64,000 bases of DNA from Pseudoalteromonas sp. 3D05 (GCF_002723455.1 NZ_PDUS01000006.1:1-64000), one strand, 5' to 3'; positions 7,337 to 17,314 are shown, counted from the first letter of the stretch. Translations and numbers: made by a program. The notes: generated by a model from the sequence alone, not told the origin.

Positions 7337-9460
7337 ATGACAACAACAAGTTTTAAAAAGTGTGCATTAGCACTCACATTGGGTACGCTATTTACTGCAA
7401 CAACCACCATGGCTAATCCAAGCCAATCAATTATGCCATCAATGGCTGAAACAACCGCAAAGCTTCAAGGGCAAGATCCTTTAGGTACACGTTTCATCAT
7501 CAAATATAAAAACAACTCAAGTGAAATGGCGACGCTTTCAGCTATGGATGCTAGCCCACAAATGATGAACAAAAAAGCGCAAGGCTTCGTTAAAAACTTT
7601 ACGAGCAAAAAAGGTAAAGTTAAAGCGCAGTATGTCCGCGCAATGGCATTAAGTAATCACCACGTTATGCGTGCAGACAAAAAATTAAGCGCTTCTGAGG
7701 CACAAGAATATATGCAAGACGTTATCGCTACAGGTAACGTAGAGTACATTGAAATTGACCAAATGCTGAAGCCATTTGCAACGCCTAACGATCCTCGTTA
7801 TTCAGATCAGTGGCATTACTTTGAACAAGCAGGTGGTTTAAACCTACCAACAGCTTGGGATACAGCAACTGGTAGCGGTGTAACCGTTGCAGTGCTAGAT
7901 ACAGGTTATCGTCCGCATATTGATTTGAATGGTAATATTTTACCCGGCTACGATATGATTTCTGATACGTTTGTAGCTAATGATGGCGGTGGCCGTGATA
8001 ATGATGCACGCGACCCAGGTGATGCTGTTGCAGCAGGCGAATGTGGTAACAATGGTGCGCAAGGTTCTAGCTGGCATGGTACTCATGTTGCGGGTACTGT
8101 TGCAGCTGTTTCTAACAATGGTGAAGGTGTGGCTGGTGTTGCTTACGACGCTAAAGTTGTTCCTGTTCGTGTACTTGGTAAGTGTGGTGGTTTAACCTCA
8201 GATATTGCTGATGGTATTATCTGGGCTTCAGGTGGTTCTGTTTCTGGCATTCCAAGCAATGCAAACCCAGCTGATGTTATTAATATGAGCCTTGGTGGTA
8301 GTGGCTCTTGTAGCTCAACTACGCAATCTGCAATTAACCAAGCACGTGGTAATGGTGCGGTAGTTGTTATTGCGGCTGGTAATGACAATGATAACTCTGC
8401 AAACTATAACCCAGGTAACTGTAGCGGCGTAGTAAACGTTGCATCGGTTGGCCGTAATGGTGGTCGCGCTTACTACTCTAACTACGGTAGCAATATCGAT
8501 GTTGCAGCACCTGGTGGCGCACAAAGTTTTGCTAATGATTCTGAAGGCGTACTTTCAACCCATAACTCAGGTTCATCAAGCCCTTCAAGTGATAGTTATC
8601 ATTACTCGCAAGGTACGTCTATGGCGGCACCTCATGTTGCGGGTGTAGCTGCTCTAATTAAGCAAGCTAAACCGTCTGCAACACCGGATGAAATTGAAAG
8701 CATTCTAAAATCAACAACTCGTTCATTTGCTGCTACCTGCAATAATTGCGGAACAGGTATTGTTGACGCTGCCGCAGCGGTTGCTGCTGCAACAGGTGGT
8801 ACACCACCACAACCAGGCGGTAATGAATTACTAGATGGCCAAGCACAAACTGGCTTAAGTGGCGCTGCCAGCAGCGAAACTTTCTACACAATGACTGTAC
8901 CAAGCGGTGCAACCAATGTAACTTTCACAATGAGTGGCGGCACGGGTGATGCTGACTTGTATGTACGCGCTGGTAGCGCTCCTACCACGTCAACTTATGA
9001 TTGCCGTCCTTATAAAGGCGGTAATAGCGAAGAGTGTTCTATCGACAGCCCTGCAGCGGGTACATATCATGTAATGCTACGCGGTTATTCGGCATACTCT
9101 GGCGTAAGTCTAGTAGGTAACTTAACAACGTCTGGCGGTGGTACAGGTACTCCGCAAGCAGGTGGCGGTACAGTTGAAAATGTATCTGCTAACGCAGGCC
9201 AATGGAAACATTATACGCTAGACGTACCTGCTGGTATGGCAAGCTTTACAGTGACAACATCAGGCGGTTCAGGTGATGCTGACTTATTTGTTAAGTTTGG
9301 TAGCCAACCAACAACGTCAAGCTATGATTGCCGTCCATATAAAAATGGTAATGCTGAAACATGTACATTTAGCAACCCGCAAGCAGGTACTTGGCATATG
9401 AGCGTTAACGCCTACAGAACATTCTCAGGCTTAACAATTGATGCACAGTATCAACCTTAA
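7337..9460 (+). CDS. Secreted S8 subtilisin-like serine protease with two PPC domains
   Basis: This is a 707-residue exported protease. A signal peptide (cut near TMA-NPS) is followed by a propeptide, then a subtilase domain at about 180-480. The catalytic triad is D188 (VLDTG), H247 (HGTHVAG) and S428 (GTSMAAP), with the oxyanion region in AAGNDN. Two PPC domains follow at about 496-597 and 608-707, each with a DADLYV/DADLFV core and a YDCRPYK block, and are probably removed during maturation. Such enzymes degrade extracellular protein in marine Alteromonadales. The ATG at 7337 was chosen over an upstream TTG because AGGG sits 7 bases before it and the signal peptide starts there. Confidence 0.95.
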   Translation: MTTTSFKKCALALTLGTLFTATTTMANPSQSIMPSMAETTAKLQGQDPLGTRFIIKYKNNSSEMATLSAMDASPQMMNKKAQGFVKNFTSKKGKVKAQYVRAMALSNHHVMRADKKLSASEAQEYMQDVIATGNVEYIEIDQMLKPFATPNDPRYSDQWHYFEQAGGLNLPTAWDTATGSGVTVAVLDTGYRPHIDLNGNILPGYDMISDTFVANDGGGRDNDARDPGDAVAAGECGNNGAQGSSWHGTHVAGTVAAVSNNGEGVAGVAYDAKVVPVRVLGKCGGLTSDIADGIIWASGGSVSGIPSNANPADVINMSLGGSGSCSSTTQSAINQARGNGAVVVIAAGNDNDNSANYNPGNCSGVVNVASVGRNGGRAYYSNYGSNIDVAAPGGAQSFANDSEGVLSTHNSGSSSPSSDSYHYSQGTSMAAPHVAGVAALIKQAKPSATPDEIESILKSTTRSFAATCNNCGTGIVDAAAAVAAATGGTPPQPGGNELLDGQAQTGLSGAASSETFYTMTVPSGATNVTFTMSGGTGDADLYVRAGSAPTTSTYDCRPYKGGNSEECSIDSPAAGTYHVMLRGYSAYSGVSLVGNLTTSGGGTGTPQAGGGTVENVSANAGQWKHYTLDVPAGMASFTVTTSGGSGDADLFVKFGSQPTTSSYDCRPYKNGNAETCTFSNPQAGTWHMSVNAYRTFSGLTIDAQYQP

Positions 9461-9472
9461 GTAATAAAAGAA

Positions 9473-9492
9473 AAGCCTAGTTTATTAGGCTT
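9473..9492 (+). terminator. Hairpin after protease gene
   Basis: An AAGCCTA / TAGGCTT stem begins 12 bases after the stop and is followed by a pyrimidine-rich TCTCTTT. It is probably the first of two tandem terminators. Confidence 0.65.
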
Positions 9493-9521
9493 CTCTTTAA
9501 CCAGTTCCCCTGGTAATTTTT

Positions 9522-9546
9522 AGCCGAGCTTTGCTCGGCTTTTTTC
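9522..9546 (+). terminator. Second intrinsic terminator, between convergent genes
   Basis: An AGCCGAGC / GCTCGGCT perfect 8-bp stem with a TTT loop and a T6 run on the plus strand. It abuts the 3' end of the convergent peroxiredoxin gene and insulates the two. Confidence 0.85.
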
Positions 9547-9547
9547 G

Positions 9548-10021
9548 CTAAAGTGTAGCTAGCACAGCTTCAGCACGGCTCACTGCAAATTCTTTACCTT
9601 GCTCAACATACAAACCAGTCACAGTTTGGTTTTCTACAACCATTGCATAACGCGTTGATCGTACACCGCCAAACCCTGCTGTGTCTTTATCTAAGCCAAG
9701 GGCTTTAGTGAAACTTGCATCACCGTCCGCAAGCATGTCAATTTCTTGCGCATTATGCTGCTCACCCCATGCTTTCATTACAAAAGCATCGTTTACTGAT
9801 ACACAATAAATAGCATCAATGCCTTTGGCTTTAATTTTATCTGCAAGCGTAATAAATTCAGGCAGGTGCGCATTAGAACAGGTTGGAGTAAACGCTCCAG
9901 GTACCGCAAATAACACGACTTTTTTATCTAAAAATAGCTCGTTATTGCTAAGGGTTTGCAACCCATCTTCTGTTAGTTGAGTTAAACTTACAGCGGGTAA
10001 AGTATGGCCTTGAGTAATCAT
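9548..10021 (-). CDS. Peroxiredoxin, Prx5-like
   Basis: This is a 157-residue thioredoxin-fold peroxidase that reduces hydrogen peroxide and alkyl hydroperoxides. The peroxidatic cysteine is C48 in the motif PGAFTPTCS, diagnostic of the Prx5 group. The conserved arginine lies in GVRSTRYAM near residue 125. There is no signal peptide, so it is cytoplasmic. The electron donor (glutaredoxin or thioredoxin) cannot be told. It appears to be a single gene. Confidence 0.92.
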   Translation of the reverse strand: MITQGHTLPAVSLTQLTEDGLQTLSNNELFLDKKVVLFAVPGAFTPTCSNAHLPEFITLADKIKAKGIDAIYCVSVNDAFVMKAWGEQHNAQEIDMLADGDASFTKALGLDKDTAGFGGVRSTRYAMVVENQTVTGLYVEQGKEFAVSRAEAVLATL

Positions 10022-10115
10022 TTTGTTTCCTTAACTTTAGTATGAATACTAAGTGTAAAGTGCAAATAAGGTAAATTAATAAGTTTAAGCTTACTTAATT
10101 ACACCATGTACTTTT

Positions 10116-10160
10116 ATTGAAGCTACACCAATAGGACACCTCCTTTAATGTAGCTTCAAT
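10116..10160. repeat. Long perfect inverted repeat
   Basis: Arms ATTGAAGCTACA (10116-10127) and TGTAGCTTCAAT (10149-10160) are perfect 12-bp complements around a 21-nt spacer. The spacer reads GGAGGTGT on the minus strand. It lies between the GH109 stop and the peroxiredoxin start, with no T-run on either side. It could be an operator, an mRNA-stabilising hairpin or a decayed element. The rest of 10022-10268 shows nothing further. Confidence 0.6.
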
Positions 10161-10268
10161 TATTAAACAGTTCTTCCTAATCAATAATCTGTGGCTAGCT
10201 ATAGGTTTGCAAAGTTTATGTTGTTTACTAAACACCCTATCCTTTACAAACCTAAAGTAAACACTATA

Positions 10269-11633
10269 TTAACCAACAATCCCTAAAGGTTGGGCTGTTT
10301 TCCATGCACCTCGGGTAAAGTCTGGGATATCTACAGAGTCGCTACGATTACTCACTGACTGAGCTGATAATGGCGAAATAACTGACCACGCAGCGCCATC
10401 GTATACATCTTGATCCAATGCCTCACCATTACGCATACAATAAATCATGCGCCAAAACATCAGAAAGTCCATACCGCCATGCCCACCATTTCGTTGCGCT
10501 TCTTCGCCCATCTTAAGCCATAATGGGTGATCGTATTTTTTATACCACGAAGACATATCGTGATCCCACTCGTGGAAGCTCTTTTCACTTCCTTTTTCCA
10601 GTGCGATTCGGTTTGGAAAGCCTGCAAACACCCCATTTGTGCCCTGTATTAAATTATGACGAGAGTATGGCCTTGGTGTGGTAGTGTCATGCTGAACCAT
10701 AATGCTTCGTCCCTTCACTGTTTTGATAAGTGTAGTATTCATATCTCCGGCAATATAATTAAGCTGGTTTCGTTGATGCTCAGGCGGGAACTCTTGTTCT
10801 GCGTACGCTTTTCGGCCAAGCGCTGGTGAACTCATAGAGGTTAAAAAATCAAAACGGTCGCCACGGTTAATATTCATATACTGTGAAACAGGCCCTAAAC
10901 CATGGGTGGGATATAGATTACCATCACGTTTGGCATGCCAAGCCGTTCGCCACGAACCCGTTTTATGAGTAACCTCTTTCATTTGCCAACGCAATTCGTG
11001 AATATAAGCCGCTTCGCCGTGCAATAGCTCACCAAATACACCTTGACGAACCATATTCAAGACCATCAACTCATCACGGCCATAGTTGACGTTTTCCATC
11101 ATCATACAATTCTTTTGTGTACGCTCTGCCGTATCAACAATTTGCCACATTTCTTCTACTGTTAACGCAAGTGGCACCTCAACAAATGCATGTTTGCCAC
11201 TATTCATTGTGTCTATTGCCATCGGGGCATGCCATGCCCAAGGCGTAGAAATAATCACAATGTCGATATCGTCTCGATCGAGCATTGCTTGGTATGCGTT
11301 ATCAGCCCCAGAATATAAAGCTGGCTTTACAAAGCCATTTTCAGTTAAATAATTTGCTGAACGCTCAAGTACTTCATCATGGGTGTCACATATTGCAACA
11401 ATTTGAGTGCCATCAATGTGGCTCATTCTTTTTACGTGACCAAATCCTCGCTGGCCAACACCAATAAAGCCAACCCGAACAACATCCATTTTTGGTGCTA
11501 TTAAGCCTATAACTGACTGCCCTTGTTGCGCTGGAATTATGGGAGTCTTAGATGTTGCGCACCCGGCAACAACGCTAGCAGCGGCAGCTGCACTAGCGGC
11601 TTTTAGAAAGTCGCGGCGATTAAACTGTTTCAT
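10269..11633 (-). CDS. GH109-type glycosidase (Gfo/Idh/MocA fold), Tat-exported
   Basis: This 454-residue protein starts with a twin-arginine signal (RRDFLKAAS) ending in a lipobox-like VVAGC. A Rossmann domain ([13 protein letters not shown]) binds NAD. The middle carries the block [19 protein letters not shown], typical of glycoside hydrolase family 109, whose members use NAD+ to cleave alpha-N-acetylgalactosamine. It is third in a same-strand series after a nucleotidyltransferase and a NahK-like kinase, which supports release of GalNAc for salvage. The ordinary alternative is another Gfo/Idh/MocA oxidoreductase. Confidence 0.85.
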   Translation of the reverse strand: MKQFNRRDFLKAASAAAAASVVAGCATSKTPIIPAQQGQSVIGLIAPKMDVVRVGFIGVGQRGFGHVKRMSHIDGTQIVAICDTHDEVLERSANYLTENGFVKPALYSGADNAYQAMLDRDDIDIVIISTPWAWHAPMAIDTMNSGKHAFVEVPLALTVEEMWQIVDTAERTQKNCMMMENVNYGRDELMVLNMVRQGVFGELLHGEAAYIHELRWQMKEVTHKTGSWRTAWHAKRDGNLYPTHGLGPVSQYMNINRGDRFDFLTSMSSPALGRKAYAEQEFPPEHQRNQLNYIAGDMNTTLIKTVKGRSIMVQHDTTTPRPYSRHNLIQGTNGVFAGFPNRIALEKGSEKSFHEWDHDMSSWYKKYDHPLWLKMGEEAQRNGGHGGMDFLMFWRMIYCMRNGEALDQDVYDGAAWSVISPLSAQSVSNRSDSVDIPDFTRGAWKTAQPLGIVG

Positions 11634-11773
11634 TATTTTTTCCTTGATAAACCTAAGTTTAACTTACCTAAGATAGCTGTAGAGGTAAAGTAGACCAAGG
11701 TAATTAACAAGAATATGCGGTGAGCTGAGGAATGAGAAGTTAAGCCTAGCGCAAGACACGCTAGGCTTATTAA

Positions 11774-12916
11774 TTAAACGTCGCTTATGATTGCTTTGAG
11801 TATTTGCTTTTTAGCGATGATATCACGGTAAAGTGCAAATTGGTTTTGCGCACGCTCAAGGTTATGTGTTGCGTGTTTTGTCGCAAAATAATTGTCGCCA
11901 TCAATATAATCAGTAAGAAAGCGTAGACCTATCATAAAGGTCATCACTTTTGTACCCAACCAGAAACTTTGCTTCTCTTCATCTGTAATGAGGCCTTTTA
12001 ATGGCTCAATATAGCCCTTTACCACAGCTGCGAAAATCTCTTCGCGCACGCGTACATTATCTAGATTAGTTGAATCTTCTTCTTCTGGAGAACAAAAAGT
12101 ACGCACCATATCGCCAAAATCATACAACCAATATCCAGGCATACAGGTATCTAAATCAATAACAGCCTTGGCCGTATGTGACTTATTACAAAACAACATG
12201 TTATTAATTTTAGTATCATTATGACATGGTCTAACAGGTACGTTTCCTGCCAGGGCTTTTAATTCATCAATCAAACCAAACTGAGATAAACAAAAGTCTA
12301 CTTCTGACTGACAACTCGCCAAACGTGATACCGGATCTTGCTCTATCACTGCTTTGAAGTTTTTGCCGCGCATTGCTAAATTATGAAAATCAGGAATAAC
12401 ATGATGCAGTTGCTCAGCATCAAAATCTTCTAGTGCTGCTGCAAACTGTCCAAACGCATTGGCGGCAATTTCTGCTTGTGAAGTATTCGCTACTACATCT
12501 TCACTATAACTGCCGCCAATAAATTCGAGAGCACGCCACACACCTTGATCACAGTCCACTAAAAACTCACGTGACTGAGTAGGTACATGCCTAATAATGT
12601 CTAACTCATAATTTCCTGATTGGTGTTTTTGAGTTAAATGACGCTCAATGAGTCGAGCATTCTTAACTAACATCTCCGGCTCTGGAAACACCTCTGTATT
12701 CAACTTTTGTACTACCAATGACTTCTCAGGCATGGTCAATAACATGGTGCTATTAATATGACCATTACCGATTGGTTTAATGCTTACACATTCATTGCCA
12801 AGCCCAAAGCTTTCTGACAACTGCACCGCAACTGGGTCTAACTTCATACCTATTTCACTATTTTCGTGCCCAGAAAAGGGCTGGGATGGGATTACCTCAT
12901 CCATGGCGTAGTTCAT
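11774..12916 (-). CDS. nahK: NahK-like N-acetylhexosamine 1-kinase (APH fold)
   Basis: The product is about 380 residues and has the aminoglycoside-phosphotransferase fold. The catalytic loop is RPCHNDTKINNMLF near the middle, and the metal-binding segment is VIDLDTCMPGYWLYDFGDMVR. The tyrosine/phenylalanine-rich C-terminus and the overall layout resemble NahK, which phosphorylates GlcNAc/GalNAc at C1. The ATG at 12916 was chosen because AGGGA lies about 9 bases upstream. The gene overlaps the 3' end of the nucleotidyltransferase gene by about 20 bases, so the two are translationally linked. Substrate choice is inferred from the neighbours. Confidence 0.75.
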   Translation of the reverse strand: MNYAMDEVIPSQPFSGHENSEIGMKLDPVAVQLSESFGLGNECVSIKPIGNGHINSTMLLTMPEKSLVVQKLNTEVFPEPEMLVKNARLIERHLTQKHQSGNYELDIIRHVPTQSREFLVDCDQGVWRALEFIGGSYSEDVVANTSQAEIAANAFGQFAAALEDFDAEQLHHVIPDFHNLAMRGKNFKAVIEQDPVSRLASCQSEVDFCLSQFGLIDELKALAGNVPVRPCHNDTKINNMLFCNKSHTAKAVIDLDTCMPGYWLYDFGDMVRTFCSPEEEDSTNLDNVRVREEIFAAVVKGYIEPLKGLITDEEKQSFWLGTKVMTFMIGLRFLTDYIDGDNYFATKHATHNLERAQNQFALYRDIIAKKQILKAIISDV

Positions 12917-13778
12917 ATAATTTCCCTGCAACATCCTGTAACTCAGACTTGTAAGTCACGCCATACCACGACTCTTGGGCCGTATAAACGCGGACTTTTT
13001 GTTTATTGTTAATGATTGACCACTGTATTTGATCGGGTAAATAATACTCCCTTTTGACATCGCTGTCATGCATTTCTAAAAACTCAACAAAACCATGTTC
13101 CAAACGCTCAAGAAAAGTAGGAGTAATCCCCCAAAAACTCATTGAGCTTAAGGCTTCCATCGCTATTTGTTTTTGCTCACCGAGTGGGTTTACTCCTGTT
13201 AACCCCGTATCGCTTTGAGTGATATTTAAATACTCCTCTACCCCTTGTAAATAACCATTATCAACTTGGCAGATACCTCTGTTAACACCCCCTTGTGTTG
13301 ATAATGTAGCCTCAATAGGGTATCCGACCATAGCCCAACTTTGTTCAGACTTAAAATGGTCACTGAGTATTTTAAATGACGAAGCCCCGTAGTAATCATC
13401 TGCCGTAATCACAATAGCTGGGTTTTTAATGTGCTCTTTAGCACATAATAATGCGTGGCCTGTACCCCAAGGTTTAACTCTATTACTAGCTAAATCAACA
13501 AAGCGCTGTGGAACTGAATCAATATGCTGCTCTACAAGTAGCACCTCTAGACCTTGCGGTAATCGAGGTAAGATTGTATTTTCAACCTCCGCTCTAACAT
13601 TTTGGTTAATGACAAGTACTACTTGAGTAACTCCCGCAGAGTGTGCATCAGCGATGCTCAATTCCATTATTGTACAACCTAGCCCAGCCACTTCTGCAAT
13701 TTGCTTATTACCACCAAAGCGACTACCTAAACCACCGGCAAGTACAACCAAACTGAGCGAGTGTTTACTTTTTTCCAT
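12897..13778 (-). CDS. Sugar nucleotidyltransferase (NDP-HexNAc pyrophosphorylase-like)
   Basis: The 293-residue protein opens with the nucleotidyltransferase signature VVLAGGLGSRFGGNKQ, where the NTP phosphates bind. The metal-binding dyad lies in VITADDYYGASS near residues 130-140. The WGTGHALLCAK block is where UTP/sugar-phosphate enzymes contact the uracil and sugar. It overlaps the NahK-like kinase gene, so the pair would convert GalNAc or GlcNAc to the 1-phosphate and then to the UDP sugar. The NTP and sugar used are not proven. It is the first gene of the operon. Confidence 0.8.
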   Translation of the reverse strand: MEKSKHSLSLVVLAGGLGSRFGGNKQIAEVAGLGCTIMELSIADAHSAGVTQVVLVINQNVRAEVENTILPRLPQGLEVLLVEQHIDSVPQRFVDLASNRVKPWGTGHALLCAKEHIKNPAIVITADDYYGASSFKILSDHFKSEQSWAMVGYPIEATLSTQGGVNRGICQVDNGYLQGVEEYLNITQSDTGLTGVNPLGEQKQIAMEALSSMSFWGITPTFLERLEHGFVEFLEMHDSDVKREYYLPDQIQWSIINNKQKVRVYTAQESWYGVTYKSELQDVAGKLYELRHG

Positions 13779-13870
13779 GACTAACTCATATTATTTTTAT
13801 TGGGAAGAATTGTACCAGCTTTCAATAATAGGTCTAGCTGAACACAGGTAGGATTAAACGGTTATAAAGC

Positions 13871-13900
13871 AAAAACGGTGGCCTGATGATTAGGCCACCG
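13871..13900 (-). terminator. Intrinsic terminator of the M13 peptidase gene
   Basis: A CGGTGGCCT / AGGCCACCG stem of 9 bp with a 7-nt loop is followed on the minus strand by TTTTT. It lies 27 bases past the peptidase stop. Confidence 0.85.
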
Positions 13901-13926
13901 ATTAAACATCTATCTAAAAAAGACGA

Positions 13927-15987
13927 CTACCAAATTTTAACTCGGTCTGCTGGTTTGATGTACATTTTGTCTCCCTCTTTTACATCAAATGCTTGATAAA
14001 ACTCCGGCATGTTAGACAAAATACCAATAACGCGATAATGGCTCGGTGAATGAGAGTCAGTCATCAGTCTGTTGCGTAACTCTTCATCACGGTATTTACG
14101 ACGCCAGATTTGTGACCAACCCATAAAGAAGCGCTGCTCACCAGTGTAGCCATCAATGATAGGCGCTTTGGTTTCACCTAATGATAATTGGTATGCGGTA
14201 TAGGCAACGGTTAAACCACCTAAGTCACCAATGTTTTCGCCTAATGTTAGCTCACCATTGACAGCTGCATCTTCAAATGGCTTATATTCATTATATTGTG
14301 CAACTAACTGCGCTGTACGCTCTTCAAATTGTTTGAGGTCTGATTCGCTCCACCAGTTGCGCAAGTTACCATCACCATCATATTTAGCACCTTGATCGTC
14401 AAAACCATGCCCTAACTCATGTCCAATAACAGCACCGATAGCTCCGTAATTTACTGCATCATCAGCCTCTAAATTAAAGAACGGTGGTTGTAATATTGCT
14501 GCTGGGAATACTATTTCATTATTAACCGGGTTGTAATACGCGTTAACTGTTTGTGGAGTCATATGCCATTCAGACCGATCAACAGGTTGACCAAGCTTCG
14601 CCGTCATATCTGCGTATGACCATTCACTAAAGCGAATATAATTTCCAACCAAATCATCCGATTTGATTTCCAACTTAGAGTAATCTTTCCACTTGTCGGG
14701 ATAACCAATTTTAGGCGTGAACTTGTCCAGCTTCTCTTTGGCTGCTAATTTTGTTTCAGGACTCATCCATTCTAGGTTTTCAATAGCAACACCATAGCCT
14801 AGAATCACGTTATCGACTAACTCTTCCATTCGTGCTTTGGCTTCAGGCGGGAAGTTTTCTTTAACGTAAACCTTGCCTAAAATTTCGCCCAATACACTGT
14901 TAGAGGCATCCACCGTTTTTTTCCACAGTGGAGCTTGCTCTTTTACACCTCGCAAAGTGGTACTGTAAAAATCAAAGTTTAAGTTGACCAAATCTTTGTT
15001 TAACAGCCTTGCATAATTATTAACGAAATGAAATTTCAGATAATTTTTCCACGTATCTAAATCCGTGTCGCTATAAATACTAGCAAACTTTTCAAAGTAG
15101 CTAGGCTGCCCAACAATAATATCCGTTGAGTCCACACCTGAGGCTGTAAAATATGTCTCTAAGTCAAATGTACCTGTAAGCTTACTCGCATCAGATATAC
15201 TCATCTTATTATAAGATTTAGTTGCATCGCGGCTTTCCACTCTGCTCCACTGTGCCTGTGCAATGGTTTTCTCTAACGCTAAAATTGTTTCTGCGGCGCT
15301 TTTTGCATTTTCTACATTTGCTCGTTCAAGCACAGCAGTAATGTATGCCTTATACTCTTCACGTATTTTGCTAAACTTTTCATCATCTTTTAAATAGTAA
15401 TCACGATCAGGTAAGCCCAGACCTGACTGATAAGCATAAAGAGCATATTCACTTGAGTTTTTAGCGTCATTGTTAACATACCAACCAAACGGTACGCTAC
15501 CACCTTGAATACGTAACTGAGCCATTAACGTGACCAAATCACTTTTAGCTTTAACTTCATCAATATTCTTTAACACAGGCGTTAAAGGTTGAATTCCAAG
15601 CGCTTCACGTTTAGCTTCATTCATATAGCTATTATAAAATGAGGCTAATTTAAACTCATCAGTACCAGCTTTAACCGACTTATTCGCTGCTGCTTTTTCT
15701 AATACAGCCTTCATTGCTTTTTGAGAGTCGTCATATAGTTGTGTAAAAGATCCATAATTAGATTTATCACCCGGAATCTGTGTTGTCTCTAACCATTGAC
15801 CATTCACGTGGTAATAAAAGTCATCTTGCGCTCGAACTGATTTGTCCATATTCGCTAACTCTATTCCTGAATCCAATTGCTGGACTTGTGTTTGAGGTGC
15901 TGCTATTTCTGCTTGTTGTTTTTCCCCGCACCCTACTAAACCCAATGCCAGCGCAATACTTGCTGCCGTAAGCGTTACTTTTTTCAT
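13927..15987 (-). CDS. M13-family zinc metallopeptidase (PepO/neprilysin-like) lipoprotein
   Basis: This is a 686-residue gluzincin. The lipoprotein signal ends in the lipobox LVGC, so the enzyme is anchored by a lipid and faces the periplasm or the outside. The zinc site is H523-ELG-H527, with E584 in GENIGDLGG as third ligand. NAYYNP upstream and the C-terminal VKIW are classic M13 features. M13 enzymes cut peptides, not folded proteins. It is a single gene with its own terminator. An N-terminal start with MKKVT and the signal peptide is convincing. Confidence 0.95.
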   Translation of the reverse strand: MKKVTLTAASIALALGLVGCGEKQQAEIAAPQTQVQQLDSGIELANMDKSVRAQDDFYYHVNGQWLETTQIPGDKSNYGSFTQLYDDSQKAMKAVLEKAAANKSVKAGTDEFKLASFYNSYMNEAKREALGIQPLTPVLKNIDEVKAKSDLVTLMAQLRIQGGSVPFGWYVNNDAKNSSEYALYAYQSGLGLPDRDYYLKDDEKFSKIREEYKAYITAVLERANVENAKSAAETILALEKTIAQAQWSRVESRDATKSYNKMSISDASKLTGTFDLETYFTASGVDSTDIIVGQPSYFEKFASIYSDTDLDTWKNYLKFHFVNNYARLLNKDLVNLNFDFYSTTLRGVKEQAPLWKKTVDASNSVLGEILGKVYVKENFPPEAKARMEELVDNVILGYGVAIENLEWMSPETKLAAKEKLDKFTPKIGYPDKWKDYSKLEIKSDDLVGNYIRFSEWSYADMTAKLGQPVDRSEWHMTPQTVNAYYNPVNNEIVFPAAILQPPFFNLEADDAVNYGAIGAVIGHELGHGFDDQGAKYDGDGNLRNWWSESDLKQFEERTAQLVAQYNEYKPFEDAAVNGELTLGENIGDLGGLTVAYTAYQLSLGETKAPIIDGYTGEQRFFMGWSQIWRRKYRDEELRNRLMTDSHSPSHYRVIGILSNMPEFYQAFDVKEGDKMYIKPADRVKIW

Positions 15988-16205
15988 GAAAGCCTCGTTT
16001 TTTAATTATTGATTAAATGCGTAGAAACGATAAACCTCATCAATCTATTCGCATCCATCATTTTAAACCTGATCAGCAAAACAATATATGACTGTGCAAT
16101 GGCAAACGATTTTAATGTGTAACAAAGTTTATCAAATAGTGTGTATTAAGACTCAGAGCTGGAATATCAAATCCATTACCTAAACGGTTTATAATCTTAC
16201 AGACA

Positions 16206-16235
16206 CAAAAAAACCGCTATAAAGCGGTTTTTTTA
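16206..16235 (-). terminator. Bidirectional-looking terminator after sspB
   Basis: An AAAAAACCGCT / AGCGGTTTTTT stem with a short loop has T-runs on both strands. It lies just past the sspB stop. The 190 bases upstream of the M13 gene (16010-16200) show no gene. Confidence 0.85.
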
Positions 16236-16247
16236 ATTATTCACGTT

Positions 16248-16688
16248 TTATTTTATAACACGCAAATGTGAGCCTTTCTTCTTGTCAGGTTTAGGTGACG
16301 CAGGCTCATCAATGATCGGTTCATCAACTAATTCAACCGGCTCAGGCTGTAGTGCAAAATCGTCTTCGTCCTCTAAAAACTCTTCTGCAGTAAATACAGT
16401 TCCTTCACCGTTTTCGCGTGCATATATTGCAAGTACAGCACCTATTGGTACATATACTTGCATTGGTTGACCACCAAATCGAGCATTAAAGCTTAATTGT
16501 TGGTTATCCATCGAAAACTGCGTAACGGCTGACGGGCTAATGTTCAAAACAATCTGACCATCTTGGACAAATTGAGTTGGAATTTGCACTGCAGGAAAAT
16601 CAGCGTTCACTACTAGATGTGGTGTACACTGATTATCAACAATCCAATCAAAAAATGCACGAAGCAAATAAGGACGATTAGATGTCAT
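16248..16688 (-). CDS. sspB: SspB, ClpXP specificity-enhancing adaptor
   Basis: SspB tethers ssrA-tagged proteins to ClpXP for degradation. The 146-residue protein has the conserved N-terminal substrate-binding domain (RPYLLRAFFDWIVDN...FNARFGG), then an acidic flexible linker. The C-terminal XB tail HLRVIK docks onto ClpX. Its ATG overlaps the sspA stop as TAATG, so sspAB is a coupled pair, as in E. coli. The ssrA-tag binding role is known for the family. Confidence 0.97.
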   Translation of the reverse strand: MTSNRPYLLRAFFDWIVDNQCTPHLVVNADFPAVQIPTQFVQDGQIVLNISPSAVTQFSMDNQQLSFNARFGGQPMQVYVPIGAVLAIYARENGEGTVFTAEEFLEDEDDFALQPEPVELVDEPIIDEPASPKPDKKKGSHLRVIK

Positions 16689-17314
16689 TACAAACGTATC
16701 TCACGCTCAGCTTCTGTTAAAGAAGCTTGGAAAGATTCACGTTCGAATAAACGAATCATGTACTCTTTCATTTCTTTAGAACCTGCACCATTTAGCTCAA
16801 TACCAAGTTCTGGTAAACGCCATAATAGAGGTGCTAAGTAACAATCAACTAAGCTGAATTCTTCGCTCATAAAGTATGGCGCTTCAGTAAAGATTGCTGA
16901 TACTGCTAGTAGTGCTTCAGTTAGCTCTTTACGAGCTTGAGCTGATTCAGCACCATTAGCATAAATTTTTGCTGCTAGGCTATACCAGTCAGTATCGATA
17001 CGGTGCATCATCAAACGGCTACGACCACGCATTACCGGGTAAACAGGCATTAGTGGAGGGTGAGGAAAACGTTCATCAAGGTATTCCATGATGATGTTTG
17101 CCTGATATAAACCAAGCTCACGGTCGATCAGTGTTGGCACTGTACCGTAAGGGTTAATTTCGTGAAGTGCTTCTGGCAGATTATCCTTTTCAGCCAAATG
17201 AATATCTACACTTACACCTTTTTCTGCAAGTACAATACGTACTTGGTGACTATACATACAGTTAGCACCAGAAAAAAGGGTCATTACAGGGCGCTTATTG
17301 GCAGCTACGGCCAT
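16688..17314 (-). CDS. sspA: SspA, stringent starvation protein A (GST fold)
   Basis: SspA binds RNA polymerase and adjusts transcription under starvation and acid stress. The 208-residue protein has a thioredoxin-like N-terminal half (VMTLFSGANCMYSHQVRIVLAEKG) and an all-helical C-terminal GST domain. It lacks GST catalytic activity in characterised members. The ATG at 17314 was chosen because GGAGGT lies 4 bases upstream. An upstream in-frame ATG 12 bases earlier lacks such a site. The gene is coupled to sspB and follows the petABC genes in the same direction. Confidence 0.96.
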   Translation of the reverse strand: MAVAANKRPVMTLFSGANCMYSHQVRIVLAEKGVSVDIHLAEKDNLPEALHEINPYGTVPTLIDRELGLYQANIIMEYLDERFPHPPLMPVYPVMRGRSRLMMHRIDTDWYSLAAKIYANGAESAQARKELTEALLAVSAIFTEAPYFMSEEFSLVDCYLAPLLWRLPELGIELNGAGSKEMKEYMIRLFERESFQASLTEAEREIRL

